64,000 nucleotides of DNA, taken from NCBI RefSeq assembly GCF_009604425.1, contig NZ_WEGI01000008.1:1-64000 (forward strand), in the 5' to 3' direction. Below are positions 51,874 through 62,603 of this stretch, piece after piece; within the stretch, counting starts at the first letter, position 1, and the number at the start of each line of letters is the position of its first letter. The position numbers and the translations under genes were made by a program. The notes beneath the pieces were generated by a model. That model was given only the letters and a program-made list of their open reading frames with translations, ran no database searches and had not been told where the DNA came from. This DNA is from Nocardia aurantia (GTDB lineage: Bacteria > Actinomycetota > Actinomycetes > Mycobacteriales > Mycobacteriaceae).

Positions 51874-52887
51874 GTGACACGAGAAGAAGCGGACTCGGGG
51901 CCCGGAGACCGGCTCACCGACGGTAAAGCCCGGATTGCCGTGCTGGTCGGCGGAGTGGGCGGCGCGCGGTTCCTGCAGGGCGTGCGGGCCCTGCTGCCGG
52001 ACGCGGACGTCACCGCCGTGGTGAACGTCGGCGACGACGTCTGGATGCACGGTCTGCGCATCTGCCCCGACCTGGACACCTGCATGTACACCCTCGGCGG
52101 CGGTATCGATACGGAACGCGGCTGGGGCCGGGTGGGGGAGACCTGGCACGCCAAGGAGGAACTGGCGAATTACCGGGCCCAGCCGGATTGGTTCGGTCTC
52201 GGAGATCGCGATATCGCCACCCATCTCGTGCGCAGTGAAATGTTGCGCGCGGGCTACCCGCTCTCGGCGGTCACCGAAGCGCTGTGCAACCGCTGGCAGC
52301 CCGGTGTGAAACTGCTTCCGGCAACCGACGACAGATGCGAAACGCATGTTGTGATCACCGACCCCGGCAACCCTGGCGAACGTCGCGCGATTCATTTCCA
52401 GGAGTGGTGGGTACGCTATCGCGCCAACGTCGAGACCCATGGATTCGTCACAATCGGGGCGGATCAGGCGAAGCCCGCGCCAGGTGTGACGGAAATCATA
52501 GATCAGGCGGACGCGATCCTGCTGGCTCCCTCGAACCCCGTCGTGAGCATCGGCGCGATCCTCGCGGTGCCCGGTATCCGGGGCGCGCTGCGCACCACGC
52601 GGGCCAAGGTGGTCGGGCTGTCGCCCGTGATCGATGGCAAGCCGCTGCGCGGCATGGCCGACGAATGCCTGTCGGTCATCGGGGTGGAGACCTCCGCGGA
52701 GGCCATCGGGCGGCACTACGGCGCCCGATCGGACACCGGTATCCTCGACGGCTGGCTGGTGCATTCCACCGATGCCGCCGAGGTTCCCGGCGTGGAGGTG
52801 CGTAGCGTACCGCTGTTGATGACCGACCCGGACGCCACCGCCGAGATGGCGCGGGAGGCACTGGATATCGCGGGAGTGAAGGCGTGA
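51874..52887 (+). CDS. fbiA: phosphoenolpyruvate transferase FbiA (CofD)
   Basis: 337 residues of the CofD/FbiA fold: VLVGGVGGARFLQGVRALL, NVGDD and GDRDIATHL. In actinobacteria FbiA joins the phosphoenolpyruvyl moiety of EPPG to FO, giving dehydro-F420-0. The GTG start is leaderless-type with TAGGCT. fbiB follows after 10 bases, so the pair is one operon. fbiC is not in this window. Confidence 0.9.
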   Translation: MTREEADSGPGDRLTDGKARIAVLVGGVGGARFLQGVRALLPDADVTAVVNVGDDVWMHGLRICPDLDTCMYTLGGGIDTERGWGRVGETWHAKEELANYRAQPDWFGLGDRDIATHLVRSEMLRAGYPLSAVTEALCNRWQPGVKLLPATDDRCETHVVITDPGNPGERRAIHFQEWWVRYRANVETHGFVTIGADQAKPAPGVTEIIDQADAILLAPSNPVVSIGAILAVPGIRGALRTTRAKVVGLSPVIDGKPLRGMADECLSVIGVETSAEAIGRHYGARSDTGILDGWLVHSTDAAEVPGVEVRSVPLLMTDPDATAEMAREALDIAGVKA

Positions 52888-52897
52888 AAGGTACAGC

Positions 52898-54265
52898 GTG
52901 AGCGATTCACTGGTTCTGCCCGAGGGCGGTGATCACGCGCCCGGTGGTGAGTTGCGCATCCTCCCGGTGACCGGATTGCCGGAGTTCCGGCCCGGCGACG
53001 ACCTCGCCGCCGCGCTCGCGGCGCGGGCCCCCTGGCTGGCCGACGGCGACATCCTGGTGGTGACCAGCAAGATCGTCGCCAAGGTCGAGGGCCGCATCGT
53101 GGCGGCCCCGGAGGATCCGGAGGAGCGCGACGCGCTGCGCCGGGAACTGGTGCGTTCCGAGGCGGTGCGGGTGCTGGCACAGAAGGGCCGGACCCTGATC
53201 ACCGAGAACAAGATCGGCATCGTGCAGGCCGCGTCCGGGGTCGACGGCTCCAATGTCGAACGGGGCGAACTGGTTCTGCTCCCGACCGATCCCGACGCGA
53301 GCGCGAAGGCGCTGCGGTCCGCGCTGGCCGGACTGCTCGGGGTCGACGTCGCGGTCGTGGTCACCGACACCATGGGCCGGGCCTGGCGCAACGGGCAGAC
53401 CGACGCCGCGATCGGCGCCGCCGGCCTGCGGGTGCTGCACGACTACGCCGGCGCGGTCGACGGCCAGGGCAACGAATTGCAGGTCACCCAGGTCGCGGTC
53501 GCCGACGAACTGGCCGCCGCCGCCGATCTGGCCAAGGGCAAGCTGGGCGGCGTCCCGGTTGCCGTGGTCCGCGGCCTCACCCCGTACGACGACGGTTCGC
53601 GCGCGGCCGATCTGCTGCGGGGCGGCGACGAGGACCTGTTCTGGCTGGGCACCGCCGAGGCGCTCGATCGCGGCCGGCGCGAGGCACTGCTGCTGCGCCG
53701 CTCGGTGCGGCGGTTCGCCGACACCCCGGTCGAACCGGAGCTGATCCGCGCGGCCGTGGCCGACGCCCTCACCGCCCCCGCCCCGCACCACACCCGGCCG
53801 GTCCGGTTCGTCTGGGTCCGCGACCCCGCGTTGCGCACCCGTCTGCTGGAGGCGATGGCCGACGCCTGGCGCACGGATCTGACCGGCGACGGCCGCGCCC
53901 CCGACAGTGTGGAGCGCCGGGTCGCCCGCGGCCGCATCCTGTTCGACGCTCCCGAGGTGATCATCCCGTTCTGTGTTCCCGACGGCGCGCACGACTATCC
54001 CGACGATCGGCGCCGGGCCGCGGAGTCGACCATGTTCACCGTCGCGGTCGGCGCGGCGGTGCAGGGCCTGCTGGTCGGGCTCGCCACCCGGGGCGTCGGC
54101 AGCTGCTGGATCGGTTCGACCATCTTCGCCGCGGACACCACCCGGACCGTCCTCGGAGTGGAACCGGAGTGGAATCCGCTGGGCGCCATCGCGATCGGCT
54201 ACCCGGTCGAGGATCTCGTTCCTCGTGCGCCGCGCGAGCCCGGCCCGGGGCTGGTCGAGCTGTGA
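52898..54265 (+). CDS. fbiB: bifunctional F420 ligase/reductase FbiB
   Basis: 455 residues, the full two-domain actinobacterial type. The N-terminal CofE-like domain (about 1-250) contains the SKIVAKVEGR and DTMGRAWRNGQTD motifs of the gamma-glutamyl ligase; the C-terminal nitroreductase-like FMN domain (about 265-445) has LLRRSVRRFAD and RGVGSCWIGS. It polymerises the glutamate tail and reduces dehydro-F420. The GTG start follows GAAAGG after fbiA. Confidence 0.9.
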   Translation: MSDSLVLPEGGDHAPGGELRILPVTGLPEFRPGDDLAAALAARAPWLADGDILVVTSKIVAKVEGRIVAAPEDPEERDALRRELVRSEAVRVLAQKGRTLITENKIGIVQAASGVDGSNVERGELVLLPTDPDASAKALRSALAGLLGVDVAVVVTDTMGRAWRNGQTDAAIGAAGLRVLHDYAGAVDGQGNELQVTQVAVADELAAAADLAKGKLGGVPVAVVRGLTPYDDGSRAADLLRGGDEDLFWLGTAEALDRGRREALLLRRSVRRFADTPVEPELIRAAVADALTAPAPHHTRPVRFVWVRDPALRTRLLEAMADAWRTDLTGDGRAPDSVERRVARGRILFDAPEVIIPFCVPDGAHDYPDDRRRAAESTMFTVAVGAAVQGLLVGLATRGVGSCWIGSTIFAADTTRTVLGVEPEWNPLGAIAIGYPVEDLVPRAPREPGPGLVEL

Positions 54266-54320
54266 GGCGCGACCGGAACTTCCGGGACGTCATGGCCGAT
54301 CGCCGCTGGAGTCCGCTCGG

Positions 54321-54839
54321 ATGAGCGTGGAGTCGTTGCGTGCCTCGGCCCGGGATCTGCTCGAAACCTGGTGTCCGGCAACCGGTTCGGAGAGTTCGCT
54401 GCGCGAGGCGCTGCTGGCCTTTCTGGGCTCCGCGCCGCGCGGCTGTCTGCGCGAGCACGCCCCCGGCCACATCACCGCCTCGGCGGTGGTGTTCTCGCAC
54501 GACGAGCGCGAGGTGCTGCTGACCCTGCATCCCCGGGTCGGCCGCTGGATCCAATTGGGCGGCCACTGTGAGGAATCCGATGATTCCGTCGCCGCCGCCG
54601 CGCTGCGGGAGGCCACCGAGGAGTCCGGGATCGACGGGCTGGCGCTGGAACCGGGCCTGTACGGCGCCCAGGCCCATCCGATCACCTGCTCGCTGGGGGT
54701 GCCGACCCGGCACCTGGATCTGTTGTTCAAGATCACGGCACCGGAAGGCGCTGTGCCCGTGCGTAGTTCGGAATCCCTCGATCTGCGCTGGTGGCCCGTC
54801 GACGCGCTGCCCGACGGGGCCGACGTCCTGTTGCGCTGA
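54321..54839 (+). CDS. NUDIX hydrolase
   Basis: 172 residues. A complete Nudix box is visible: GGHCEESDDSVAAAALREA followed by TEESGIDG (G-x5-E-x7-REAxEESG). The enzyme hydrolyses a nucleoside-diphosphate-linked substrate, not identifiable here. It starts at ATG 54321 (GGAG upstream), 55 bases after fbiB, and may belong to the fbi operon. Confidence 0.85.
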   Translation: MSVESLRASARDLLETWCPATGSESSLREALLAFLGSAPRGCLREHAPGHITASAVVFSHDEREVLLTLHPRVGRWIQLGGHCEESDDSVAAAALREATEESGIDGLALEPGLYGAQAHPITCSLGVPTRHLDLLFKITAPEGAVPVRSSESLDLRWWPVDALPDGADVLLR

Positions 54840-54849
54840 ATCGTGGGAT

Positions 54850-54892
54850 GCGCCGGCGGGCTCGGGAGGGGTGGTTCCGAGCCCGCCGGCGC
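54850..54892. terminator. perfect 16-bp bidirectional hairpin
   Basis: 54850-54865 pairs perfectly with 54877-54892 around an 11-base loop between the convergent Nudix and dctA genes. No U-tract is present on either side. Confidence 0.8.
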
Positions 54893-54921
54893 GCTGTTCC
54901 CGGCCCGGGAACAAGGTTGGG

Positions 54922-56274
54922 TCAGGCCGGGACCAGGTCTTCGGCGGCCGGTTCGGCCGGGGCGGTGTGCGTCTCGACCATGGCGGCCTCGTCGAACGGG
55001 ATCTCCCGGGCCAGCACCGCGCGGACCCGCTCGGCATCGATGGTCCGGGTCCAGGTGCCGACCAGCACGGTGGCGACGGCGTTGCCCGCGAAATTGGTGA
55101 GCGCGCGCGCCTCGGACATGAACCGGTCGATACCGACGATCACGCCGACCCCGCTGAGCAGATCCGGCCGATGACTCTGCAGCCCGCCGGCCAGGGTGGC
55201 CAGGCCCGCTCCGGTGACGCCCGCGGCGCCCTTCGACGCGATCACCATGAACGCCAGCAGTCCGGCCTGTTCGCCGATCGCCATCGGCTTACCCGTCGCG
55301 TCGGCGATGAACAGTGCGGCCATGGTCAGGTAGATGGCGGTGCCGTCCAGATTGAACGAGTATCCGGTGGGCACGACGATGCCGACGGTGGTGCGCTCGA
55401 CGCCGAGATGCTCCATCTTCGCGATCAGCCGCGGCAACGCCGATTCCGACGAGGAGGTCGAGAAGATCAGCAGGAATTCCCGGGCCAGATAGCGGACCAG
55501 CCGGAAGATCGACACCCGCGCGACCATCCGGACCAGCGTCCCGAGCACGCCGAACACGAAGACCACGCAGGTGAGATAGAACGCGACCATCAACAGCGCC
55601 AGCTGTTTCACCGCGTCGAGGCCGGTGGTGGCGACCACGTTCGCCATCGCGCCGAACGCGCCGATCGGGGCGAGCCACAAGATCATGGTCAGGATCCGGA
55701 ACACCACCTGCTGCAACAGGCCGATCGCCCGCAGCGCCGGTTCGCCGACCGGTCCCAGCGCCTGGACGGCGAAGCCGAACAAAAGCGCCACGAACAGGGT
55801 CTGCAGCACGCTGCCCGCGGTGAGCGAGGAGAACAGCGAGGTCGGGATGATGCCCTCGAGGAATTGCCAGGTGCCGCCGGCGCCCTCGGCCTGCTTGGCG
55901 TACTTGGCGGCGTCCTTCGCGTGCGCGGCGATGTTCAGGCCGTTGCCGGGGTGCAGCAGATTGCCCACGGCCAGGCCGATCGCCAGCGCGACCGTCGACA
56001 TGATCAGGAAGTAGCCGATTGCCAGCCCGCCGACCTTCCCCACCCGGGAGGCCGCGCGGACCGAGCCGATGCCCAGGACGATCGTGCAGAAGATGACCGG
56101 CGAGATCATCATCTTGATCAGGCTAACGAAGATGGTGCCGAGGTCGGCGACCGATTTCCCGAAACCGGGGGCCAGCCAACCGGCCAGGATGCCGGCCACC
56201 ACAGCCACGATGACGGCCAGGTACAGCCAATGGGTGCGGTCACGGCGTTGCGGCCGGGGCGCTGTCATGCTCAT
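54922..56274 (-). CDS. dctA: dicarboxylate/proton symporter
   Basis: 450 residues, DAACS (DctA/GltP) family with about eight membrane helices. The hairpin motif FSTSSSESALPRLI, NLDGTAIYLTMA and FAGNAVATVLV are characteristic of this family. It imports C4-dicarboxylates such as succinate, fumarate or malate. I start at ATG 56274; an in-frame GTG four codons upstream is possible. It is divergent from a CitA/CitB-type kinase gene whose regulator probably controls it. Confidence 0.85.
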   Translation of the reverse strand: MSMTAPRPQRRDRTHWLYLAVIVAVVAGILAGWLAPGFGKSVADLGTIFVSLIKMMISPVIFCTIVLGIGSVRAASRVGKVGGLAIGYFLIMSTVALAIGLAVGNLLHPGNGLNIAAHAKDAAKYAKQAEGAGGTWQFLEGIIPTSLFSSLTAGSVLQTLFVALLFGFAVQALGPVGEPALRAIGLLQQVVFRILTMILWLAPIGAFGAMANVVATTGLDAVKQLALLMVAFYLTCVVFVFGVLGTLVRMVARVSIFRLVRYLAREFLLIFSTSSSESALPRLIAKMEHLGVERTTVGIVVPTGYSFNLDGTAIYLTMAALFIADATGKPMAIGEQAGLLAFMVIASKGAAGVTGAGLATLAGGLQSHRPDLLSGVGVIVGIDRFMSEARALTNFAGNAVATVLVGTWTRTIDAERVRAVLAREIPFDEAAMVETHTAPAEPAAEDLVPA

Positions 56275-56380
56275 ATCGGGATCCACTGCCTTCGGTACTG
56301 CGATGTCTGCGGGTTGTGATCCTCATCGCTACGGTGACCCGGGTCACTGTTTCGTACATTTCGTTCACCGGGGAGGTCGG

Positions 56381-57967
56381 ATGGCGTGGCGAATTCGGCC
56401 GGGGCGCGGGCCCGATCGGGGCATGACGCTGGCCGGTCAGGTCTTCGCGGCACAGGCGGTGCTGCTGGTCGTGATGATCGTGGTGGGCCTGGCGCTCGCG
56501 GTGCTGGAGGTGCGCCGGGAGCAGGACGACGCGACCCGGGACCGGGTGACCGGCATCGCGGTCGCCGTCGCCCAGGCCCCCTCGACGGTCGCCGCGGTCG
56601 GCAGCCCGGATCCGACGGCGCTGCTGCAACCGGTGACCGAACGGATCCGGCTGCGCACCGGCGTCGATTTCATCGTCGTGATGGCGCCGGACCGCACCCG
56701 CTGGACGCACACCGAGACCGATCGCATCGGAAAGCCCTTCACCGGCACCATCGATCGCGCGCTGGCGGGGGCGACCTTCACCGAGACCTACACCGGCACC
56801 CTCGGCCCGTCGATCCGCGCGGTCACGCCGGTGTACGACGGGGATCGCATCGTGGCCCTGGTGTCCGCGGGGCTGACCCGGGCCCGCATCGGTGATCAGG
56901 TCCGGCGGCAGGTGCCGTTGTTCCTGACGGTGGCCGGCGCCGGACTGCTGCTGGCGCTGCTGAGCGCGGCGCTGCTGCGCCGCCGGTTGCTGCGCCAGAC
57001 CCACGGCCTGGCCCCGGCCGAATTGCGCACCCTGTACGAACATCACGATGCCGTCCTGCATTCGGTCCACGAAGGTCTGGTGGTGTTCGATGCCGGCCAC
57101 GACGAGGCGGCCGTGGTCAACGACGAGGCGCGGCGGCTGCTGGAACTGCCCGAGGGACCGGTGCGCCGGTTCGATCTGCCGATCTCGTTGCGGCGGTTGG
57201 ACCGCGCGGTGGTGCGCGACGAGATGCACGTCACCACCGAGCGGGTGCTGGTGGTGAATCAGGACGTGGTGGAGTGGTCCGGGCGACCGCTGGGCACGGT
57301 GCTCACCGTGCGCGATCACACCGAATTGCGGGACATGATGGGCGAATTGGACTCGATGCGCGGCATGGCCGACTCGCTGCGCGCGCAGGCCCACGAGGCG
57401 GCCAATCGGCTGCACACCGTGATCACCCTCGTCGAACTCGGAAGTTACCGGGAGGCAGTGGAATTCGCGACCGCCGAACTACGGCTGTCGCAGGAGCTGA
57501 TCGACCGGCTCACCGGCGCGGTGCGGGAACCCGCGCTGGTGGCGCTGTTGCTGGGCAAGGTGGATCAGGCGCTCGAACGCGGTGTCGAGTTGACCGTCGG
57601 CGCGGACACCGCACTGGAAACCGCTGCGCCGCTGACCGCGTCCGAAATCGTCACGCTCGTCGGCAATCTCGTCGACAACGCGCTGGACGCCGTGGACCGT
57701 ACGGCGGACGGCTGGGTGGAGGTGACCGTCCGGCACGAGGCGGACGCGCTGCTGATCCGGGTGGCCGACAGCGGTCCCGGCATGTCCGAGGAGATGTTCG
57801 CCCGCGCGCTGGACCGCGGTTATTCGACCAAGACCGATCATCAGGGTCTCGGGCTGGCGCTGGTCCGGCGGCTGGTGAATCGTCACGGCGGCGCCCTGCG
57901 GGCCGAGCGGGCGCCGGAATCGGCTGTGGTGGTTCGGATTCCGCGCACTCCGGGGGAATCGCGATGA
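56381..57967 (+). CDS. CitA/DcuS-like sensor histidine kinase
   Basis: 528 residues. Two membrane helices (VFAAQAVLLVVMIVVGLALAV and LFLTVAGAGLLLALLSAALL) enclose a PAS-like outside sensor domain. A cytoplasmic PAS follows, then the phospho-acceptor His338 in the DcuS-type box QAHEAANRLHTV, and the ATPase domain with NLVDNALDAVD and GYSTKTDHQGLGLAL. Such kinases sense C4-dicarboxylates or citrate. RBS GGGAGG precedes ATG 56381. It overlaps the response-regulator gene by ATGA. Confidence 0.85.
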   Translation: MAWRIRPGRGPDRGMTLAGQVFAAQAVLLVVMIVVGLALAVLEVRREQDDATRDRVTGIAVAVAQAPSTVAAVGSPDPTALLQPVTERIRLRTGVDFIVVMAPDRTRWTHTETDRIGKPFTGTIDRALAGATFTETYTGTLGPSIRAVTPVYDGDRIVALVSAGLTRARIGDQVRRQVPLFLTVAGAGLLLALLSAALLRRRLLRQTHGLAPAELRTLYEHHDAVLHSVHEGLVVFDAGHDEAAVVNDEARRLLELPEGPVRRFDLPISLRRLDRAVVRDEMHVTTERVLVVNQDVVEWSGRPLGTVLTVRDHTELRDMMGELDSMRGMADSLRAQAHEAANRLHTVITLVELGSYREAVEFATAELRLSQELIDRLTGAVREPALVALLLGKVDQALERGVELTVGADTALETAAPLTASEIVTLVGNLVDNALDAVDRTADGWVEVTVRHEADALLIRVADSGPGMSEEMFARALDRGYSTKTDHQGLGLALVRRLVNRHGGALRAERAPESAVVVRIPRTPGESR

Positions 57968-58704
57968 GCGGGGCGGAACCGGGTGGGCCGGAGCGTGGAT
58001 CGAGCGAACCGGGGCTGCGGGTGCTGATCGTCGAGGACGAGACCCGGATCGCCGCCGCACACGCCTCCTATGTGGACCGGGTCGCCGGATTCCGTCCGGT
58101 GGCGGTCGCGCACACCGGCCGGGAGGCCCTGCGCGCGGCGGCCCGGGCGGCCGCCGCGGGTGCGCCGATCGATCTCGTGCTGATGGATCTGGGCCTGCCG
58201 GACATGACGGGCCTGGAGGTGACCGCGGCGCTCGCCCGGTTGCGGCCGCGGCCCGATGTCATCGCGATCACCTCCGCGCGCGATCTGGAGATGGTGCGGG
58301 CGGCCGTCGCGCACGGTGTGGCGCTGTATCTGCTGAAGCCGTTCACGTTCGCGGCCTTCCGGGAGAAGCTGGATCGCTATCTGGAGTTCCGGGCGGCGCT
58401 GCCGGTCGGCGAGGCGGCGACCACCCAGCAGGACATCGATCGCGCGCTGTCCGCCCTGCGCACCACGGACCTGCGGGCCGGGGCGCCGAAGGGCATCGCA
58501 CCGCAGACGCTCGACGAGATCGCGCGGGCGGTACGGGACAGCGCGGCGGGTCTGACGGCCGCCGAAACGGGTGCGGCGGTGGGGGTTTCCCGCGTCACGG
58601 CGTGGCGGTACCTGGAACGGCTGGCCGCCGACGGCGCGGTGGAGCGGCGCACCGACTACGGGCGAACCGGGCGACCGCAGGTCCGGTATGTTCTGCGGCG
58701 TTGA
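57964..58704 (+). CDS. CitB/DcuR-like response regulator
   Basis: 246 residues. The receiver domain is LIVEDETRIAAAHASYV, MDLGLPDMTG (phospho-acceptor Asp) and LLKPFTF (Lys). A C-terminal helix-turn-helix domain (LTAAETGAAVGVSRVTAWRYL) is of the CitB/DcuR type. It is expressed with the histidine kinase and likely activates dctA and its own operon in response to dicarboxylates. Confidence 0.85.
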   Translation: MSGAEPGGPERGSSEPGLRVLIVEDETRIAAAHASYVDRVAGFRPVAVAHTGREALRAAARAAAAGAPIDLVLMDLGLPDMTGLEVTAALARLRPRPDVIAITSARDLEMVRAAVAHGVALYLLKPFTFAAFREKLDRYLEFRAALPVGEAATTQQDIDRALSALRTTDLRAGAPKGIAPQTLDEIARAVRDSAAGLTAAETGAAVGVSRVTAWRYLERLAADGAVERRTDYGRTGRPQVRYVLRR

Positions 58705-59024
58705 GTCGCGCGCGAAATCCGGTCGGCCGTCTATAACAATTCGGCCAAGCTGGATCGGGATGCCGGGCGTCGGCTGTGCGATGTCGCCGACCGGCATGTA
58801 AAGAGCGACTCGCGGCGCCACAGTGCGAACGCGGTGCTGTCGGGCATTTGCCTGCTGTGCGCTGACTGTGCAGGGCTATAGCAAACGCCTGTTTTCCCGT
58901 GTTGAAAAACACCGACCGGTATGTATCAAATACAACTTTCGGACGGATCCGACTGGCGTCGGGAGCGTCAGGTCTGTACATATCTACTGGCGGCGATTCG
59001 GAGTTTTCTTATAGTGGAGTTAGC
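58705..59024. other. alkB upstream region with operator-like repeats
   Basis: 320 bases with no gene. Inverted repeats GTGTT-GAAA-AACAC (58899-58912) and TGTAT-CAA-ATACA (58922-58934) and a -10 box TATAGT (59010-59015) precede GTG 59025. The region is markedly richer in A/T than the genes around it. Confidence 0.5.
59010..59015 (+). promoter_or_regulatory. -10 box of alkB
   Basis: TATAGT lies 10 bases before GTG 59025, overlapping the ribosome-binding site region (TGGAG). The -35 at 17-bp spacing is a poor CTGGCG, so an activator or alternative sigma factor may be needed. Confidence 0.4.
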
Positions 59025-60200
59025 GTGCAAACGGTAGGCAAACAGTCGGGCTCGGTGGATCCCAAGCGGTACCTCTGGATGCTCGGACTGCTCGTGCCCG
59101 CCACCGCGCTGCTGCCCTCGCAACTGGTCTACCGGACCGGGTTCACGGTGTTCTGGTGGATCGGCCCGATCATCATCCTCATCGCGATCCCGTTGCTGGA
59201 CTGGGTCGTCGGTGAGGACGGCAGCAATCCCCGCGACGAGGACTACGCGCGACTGACCGGCGATCGGTACTACCGGTGGTGCACCTACCTGTTCCTGCCC
59301 ATCCAGCTGATCAGCCTGCTCATCGCCGCCGCGATGTGGGCGGGCGACGATCTGAGCGTGCTGGACAAGCTGGGCCTGGCGACCACGATCGGCCTCGTCG
59401 GCGGTATCGCGATCAACGCCGCGCACGAACTCGGTCACCGGGTGGAGTCGTCGGAGCGGTGGCTGTCGAAAATCGTGCTGGCACAGTCGGCTTACGGCCA
59501 TTTCTACGTCGAGCACAACCGCGGGCATCACGCCCGCGTCGCCACTCCCGAGGATCCGGCCAGCGCGCGGCTGGGCGAGACGCTGTGGGAGTTCCTGCCC
59601 CGGACCGTCGCGGGCGGCTATCGGTCCGCGGTGCATCTGGAACGGGAACGCTTGCAGCGCAGGGGTCGTCGCTTCTGGAGTGTGCAGAACAACCTGCTGC
59701 AGGCCTGGGTGATGACGCTGGTGCTGTTCGGCGCGCTGCTGGGCATCTTCGGGCTGAAGATCCTGCCGTACCTGTTGCTGCAGGCCGTGATCGGCGCGTG
59801 GCTGCTGGAGACGGTGAACTACATCGAGCACTACGGCCTGTTGCGCGGCAAGCGGCCCAACGGGAGCTGGGCGCGCTGCGCGCCGGCGGACAGCTGGAAC
59901 AGCGATCGGCTCGTCACCAACATCTTCCTGTTCCATCTGCAACGGCACAGCGACCATCACGCCAACCCGGGCCGCCGCTATCAGACACTGCGCAGCACGG
60001 CGGAGTCGCCGCAGTTGCCGGCCGGGTATGCGACCATGATCCTGCTGGCCATCGTGCCCGCGATCTGGCGCCGGGTCATGGATCCTCGGGTGCTGGCGCA
60101 CTACGGCGGCGACATCTCCCGCGCGAACATCGCGCCCCGCAAGCGGACTCGCATCATCGCGGCACACGGCGGCGGGGACGGTCTCACCGCCGCGGCCTGA
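59025..60200 (+). CDS. alkB: alkane 1-monooxygenase
   Basis: 391 residues with about six membrane helices and the eight histidine ligands of the di-iron centre: HELGH (134-138), EHNRGHH (164, 168, 169) and LQRHSDHH (308, 311, 312), plus NYIEHYGL. It hydroxylates terminal carbons of n-alkanes using rubredoxin. The GTG start follows TGGAG at five bases. The C-terminus has no fused rubredoxin, and the rubA-rubB-alkU genes normally downstream are missing; ahcY starts 92 bases after the stop. Confidence 0.9.
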   Translation: MQTVGKQSGSVDPKRYLWMLGLLVPATALLPSQLVYRTGFTVFWWIGPIIILIAIPLLDWVVGEDGSNPRDEDYARLTGDRYYRWCTYLFLPIQLISLLIAAAMWAGDDLSVLDKLGLATTIGLVGGIAINAAHELGHRVESSERWLSKIVLAQSAYGHFYVEHNRGHHARVATPEDPASARLGETLWEFLPRTVAGGYRSAVHLERERLQRRGRRFWSVQNNLLQAWVMTLVLFGALLGIFGLKILPYLLLQAVIGAWLLETVNYIEHYGLLRGKRPNGSWARCAPADSWNSDRLVTNIFLFHLQRHSDHHANPGRRYQTLRSTAESPQLPAGYATMILLAIVPAIWRRVMDPRVLAHYGGDISRANIAPRKRTRIIAAHGGGDGLTAAA

Positions 60201-60227
60201 ACCCGGCCGAAAACCGATGAGCCCCCT

Positions 60228-60244
60228 TGCGTACCGTGTACGCA
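60228..60244. promoter_or_regulatory. 17-bp operator-like inverted repeat before ahcY
   Basis: TGCGTAC and GTACGCA form a perfect inverted repeat around CGT. It lies 48 bases before ATG 60292 in the only region that can hold the ahcY promoter. TAGTCT (60254-60259) and TATACA (60266-60271) are possible -10 boxes. Confidence 0.5.
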
Positions 60245-60291
60245 TCGGGGCGACTAGTCTCTCCGGTATACACGCCGACCAGGAGAGGCAG

Positions 60292-61767
<1,476 letters not shown>

Positions 61768-61775
61768 TTCGTTGT

Positions 61776-61801
61776 CCCGCTGGGCCTTCCGGCCCGGCGG
61801 G
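61776..61801 (+). terminator. terminator after ahcY
   Basis: An 11-bp stem (61776-61786 with 61791-61801, one T-G pair) and TTCC tetraloop start 9 bases after the ahcY stop. It separates ahcY from the tmk-mtrAB genes. Confidence 0.7.
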
Positions 61802-61877
61802 CGGCGGCCGGTCCGGTGGCGGCGGGTTCCGCCGGTGCCTCGCGGATCTGTCGGAGGTGGGCGGTAGCCTGCTCGAC

Positions 61878-62525
61878 ATGGGTGCGTTGGTGGTGGTGGA
61901 AGGGCTCGACGGCGCGGGCAAGCGCACGCTCATCGAGACCGTGCTCGGGCAGCTCCGGGCACACGGTCGGCGGGTGGCCACGCTGGCGTTCCCGCGCTAC
62001 GGGCGGTCGGTGCACGCCGACCTGGCGGCCGAGGCGTTGCGCGGCCGGCACGGCGATGTGGCCGCCTCGGTGAATGCCATGGCGTTGCTGTTCGCGCTGG
62101 ACCGGGCCGAGGCGCGGGACGAATTGGCGAAACTGCTGGCGGACAACGACATCGTGCTGCTCGATCGCTACGTCGCCTCCAATGCCGCCTACAACGCCGC
62201 CCGCACGGGTCAGTCCGCCGATGGTGAAATCGCCTCGTGGGTCGCGGAATTGGAATTCGGCCGGTTCGAACTCCCGGTTCCCGATCTGCAGGTGCTGCTG
62301 GACGTTCCGGTCGAACTGGCCGCCGAACGGGCCCGCCGCCGTGGCGAACTCGACAGTGCGCGGGCGCTCGACGCGTACGAACGCGACGAAGCCCTGCAAC
62401 AACGCACCGCCGCGGTTTATCGTGGGTTGGCCGAATCGAACTGGCACGGTCCGTGGCGGGTGTACGGAGCCCATGACGATCCGGCATCATTGACCGCGTG
62501 CCTATCGGAAATACTTGCCCGATAG
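61878..62525 (+). CDS. tmk: thymidylate kinase
   Basis: 215 residues. The P-loop is GLDGAGKRTL, with Arg where many relatives have Ser, exactly as in the mycobacterial enzyme; DRYVASNAAYNAAR is the family's substrate motif. It phosphorylates dTMP to dTDP. The ATG follows TAGCCT at seven bases (61865-61870), a leaderless promoter. It lies 78 bases before mtrA, the conserved mycobacterial order. Confidence 0.9.
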   Translation: MGALVVVEGLDGAGKRTLIETVLGQLRAHGRRVATLAFPRYGRSVHADLAAEALRGRHGDVAASVNAMALLFALDRAEARDELAKLLADNDIVLLDRYVASNAAYNAARTGQSADGEIASWVAELEFGRFELPVPDLQVLLDVPVELAAERARRRGELDSARALDAYERDEALQQRTAAVYRGLAESNWHGPWRVYGAHDDPASLTACLSEILAR

Positions 62526-62603
62526 GGTTGGATGTGCGTCGGTACCGTACCAGTGTTGGCGGGATTGCCCGTTCCGAGCCGGAGAGATGACAACATAGTA
62601 GTT

